Part shown: positions 6,204 to 6,461 of the stretch, in pieces
Numbering within the stretch: the first letter of the stretch is position 1
Layout of the letters: every line of letters starts with the position of its first letter
NCBI GenBank assembly: GCA_025457805.1
Contig: JALOTR010000178.1
Span: forward strand, 1-6,461
Direction of reading: 5' to 3'
DNA from: Akkermansiaceae bacterium
GTDB taxonomy: Bacteria; Verrucomicrobiota; Verrucomicrobiia; Verrucomicrobiales; Akkermansiaceae
DNA: 6,461 nt
Translations under genes and position numbers: made by a program
The notes under the pieces: generated by a model
What the model was told of the DNA's origin: nothing
The model's database searches: none
The model's input: the letters and a program-made list of their open reading frames with translations, nothing else

Positions 6204-6461
6204 TCAATGCTGTGTTGTGTATGGCATCCCTCCACCTACTGCCCCCTCAGGTCCTGCCCACCTCATGAGCTCTGCCAGGCGTCGCGCCGCCTCCACATCT
6301 GCCAGCAGGGCCGTCCAGCCAGGGGCGCCCGCCTCCAGCAGCGGCCCTACCTCTGCCATCCATGACAGGAAGGCACCCAGGGCGGCGGGGCGCTGCTGCA
6401 GGCGGCCCACAGCTGTGCCCAGGTCAGCTGTCAGGCGTGCGTAGGAAGCTTTGAACAGCGC
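6204..6461 (-). CDS. C-terminal end of an unknown protein, entering from the right edge
   Basis: The frame is open from the window edge to TGA at 6206-6204 and gives 85 residues with no start that need be real. The visible part is rich in Ala, Leu, Gly and Glu. Helical segments include YARLTADLGTAVGRL and WTALLADVEAARRLAELMRW, and the tail is GVGGG-like and low in complexity. I recognise no family. The coding DNA is much richer in GC than its neighbours (46 and 45 GC per 60 bases in 6301-6360 and 6361-6420, against 34 per 60 in 5581-5640). The stop lies 17 bp before the ATG of the next gene, so the two may share a transcript. The minus frame looks more protein-like than the Arg/Ser/Pro-rich plus-strand alternatives, but it could still be non-coding. 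Confidence 0.5.
   Translation of the reverse strand, partial: ALFKASYARLTADLGTAVGRLQQRPAALGAFLSWMAEVGPLLEAGAPGWTALLADVEAARRLAELMRWAGPEGAVGGGMPYTTQH

Noticed and set aside
1..6461. CRISPR array, tRNA, rRNA or transposase
   Set aside because: No regularly spaced repeats, cloverleaf-like sequence, rRNA stretch or transposase motif was seen on either strand.

Overview
The window looks like chromosomal DNA of a Verrucomicrobiota bacterium, probably from the Verrucomicrobiaceae/Luteolibacter side of the phylum. The evidence is a long, Gly/Thr/Ser/Asn-rich surface protein built of autotransporter-associated beta-strand (PATR) repeats. Next to it is a regulator joining a GntR-type winged helix to a LacI-type sensor. 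Both are common in that phylum. The assignment is inference from protein style, not from a marker gene.

Layout. Bases 1-3011 (minus strand) are the first 1003 codons of one uninterrupted gene for a secreted PATR-repeat protein; its C-terminus lies beyond the left edge. A 199-bp divergent intergenic region (3012-3210) follows and carries two small palindromes that could be operators. Bases 3211-4311 (plus strand) encode the GntR/LacI-like regulator. Bases 4460-5088 (minus strand) encode a compact type II toxin-antitoxin pair, a Phd/YefM-like antitoxin followed by a PIN-domain VapC-like toxin, overlapping by ATGA. A perfect 7+3+7 palindrome and a possible leaderless promoter lie just upstream of the antitoxin. 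Bases 5290-6186 (minus strand) encode a 298-residue soluble helical protein of unknown function, with a hairpin just after its stop codon. The right edge (6204-6461, minus strand) holds the C-terminal end of a further unknown gene in markedly more GC-rich DNA.

The most unusual structure is a pair of direct repeats flanking the toxin-antitoxin cassette (4384-4454 and 5173-5243; 66 of 71 bases identical by hand alignment). In the plus frame both encode the last residues of the housekeeping sigma factor RpoD (region 4.2; the right copy reads [16 protein letters not shown] and onward to a stop). Similarity between the copies ends at the shared stop codon. Neither copy belongs to an intact gene. 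They look like displaced 3' ends of rpoD, as left by elements that integrate at a gene's 3' end, or like members of a dispersed repeat derived from rpoD.

How the genes may work together: the divergent regulator may control the surface-protein gene, itself, or both. The toxin-antitoxin pair is self-contained and probably autoregulated through its palindrome. No functional link between these two units is visible.
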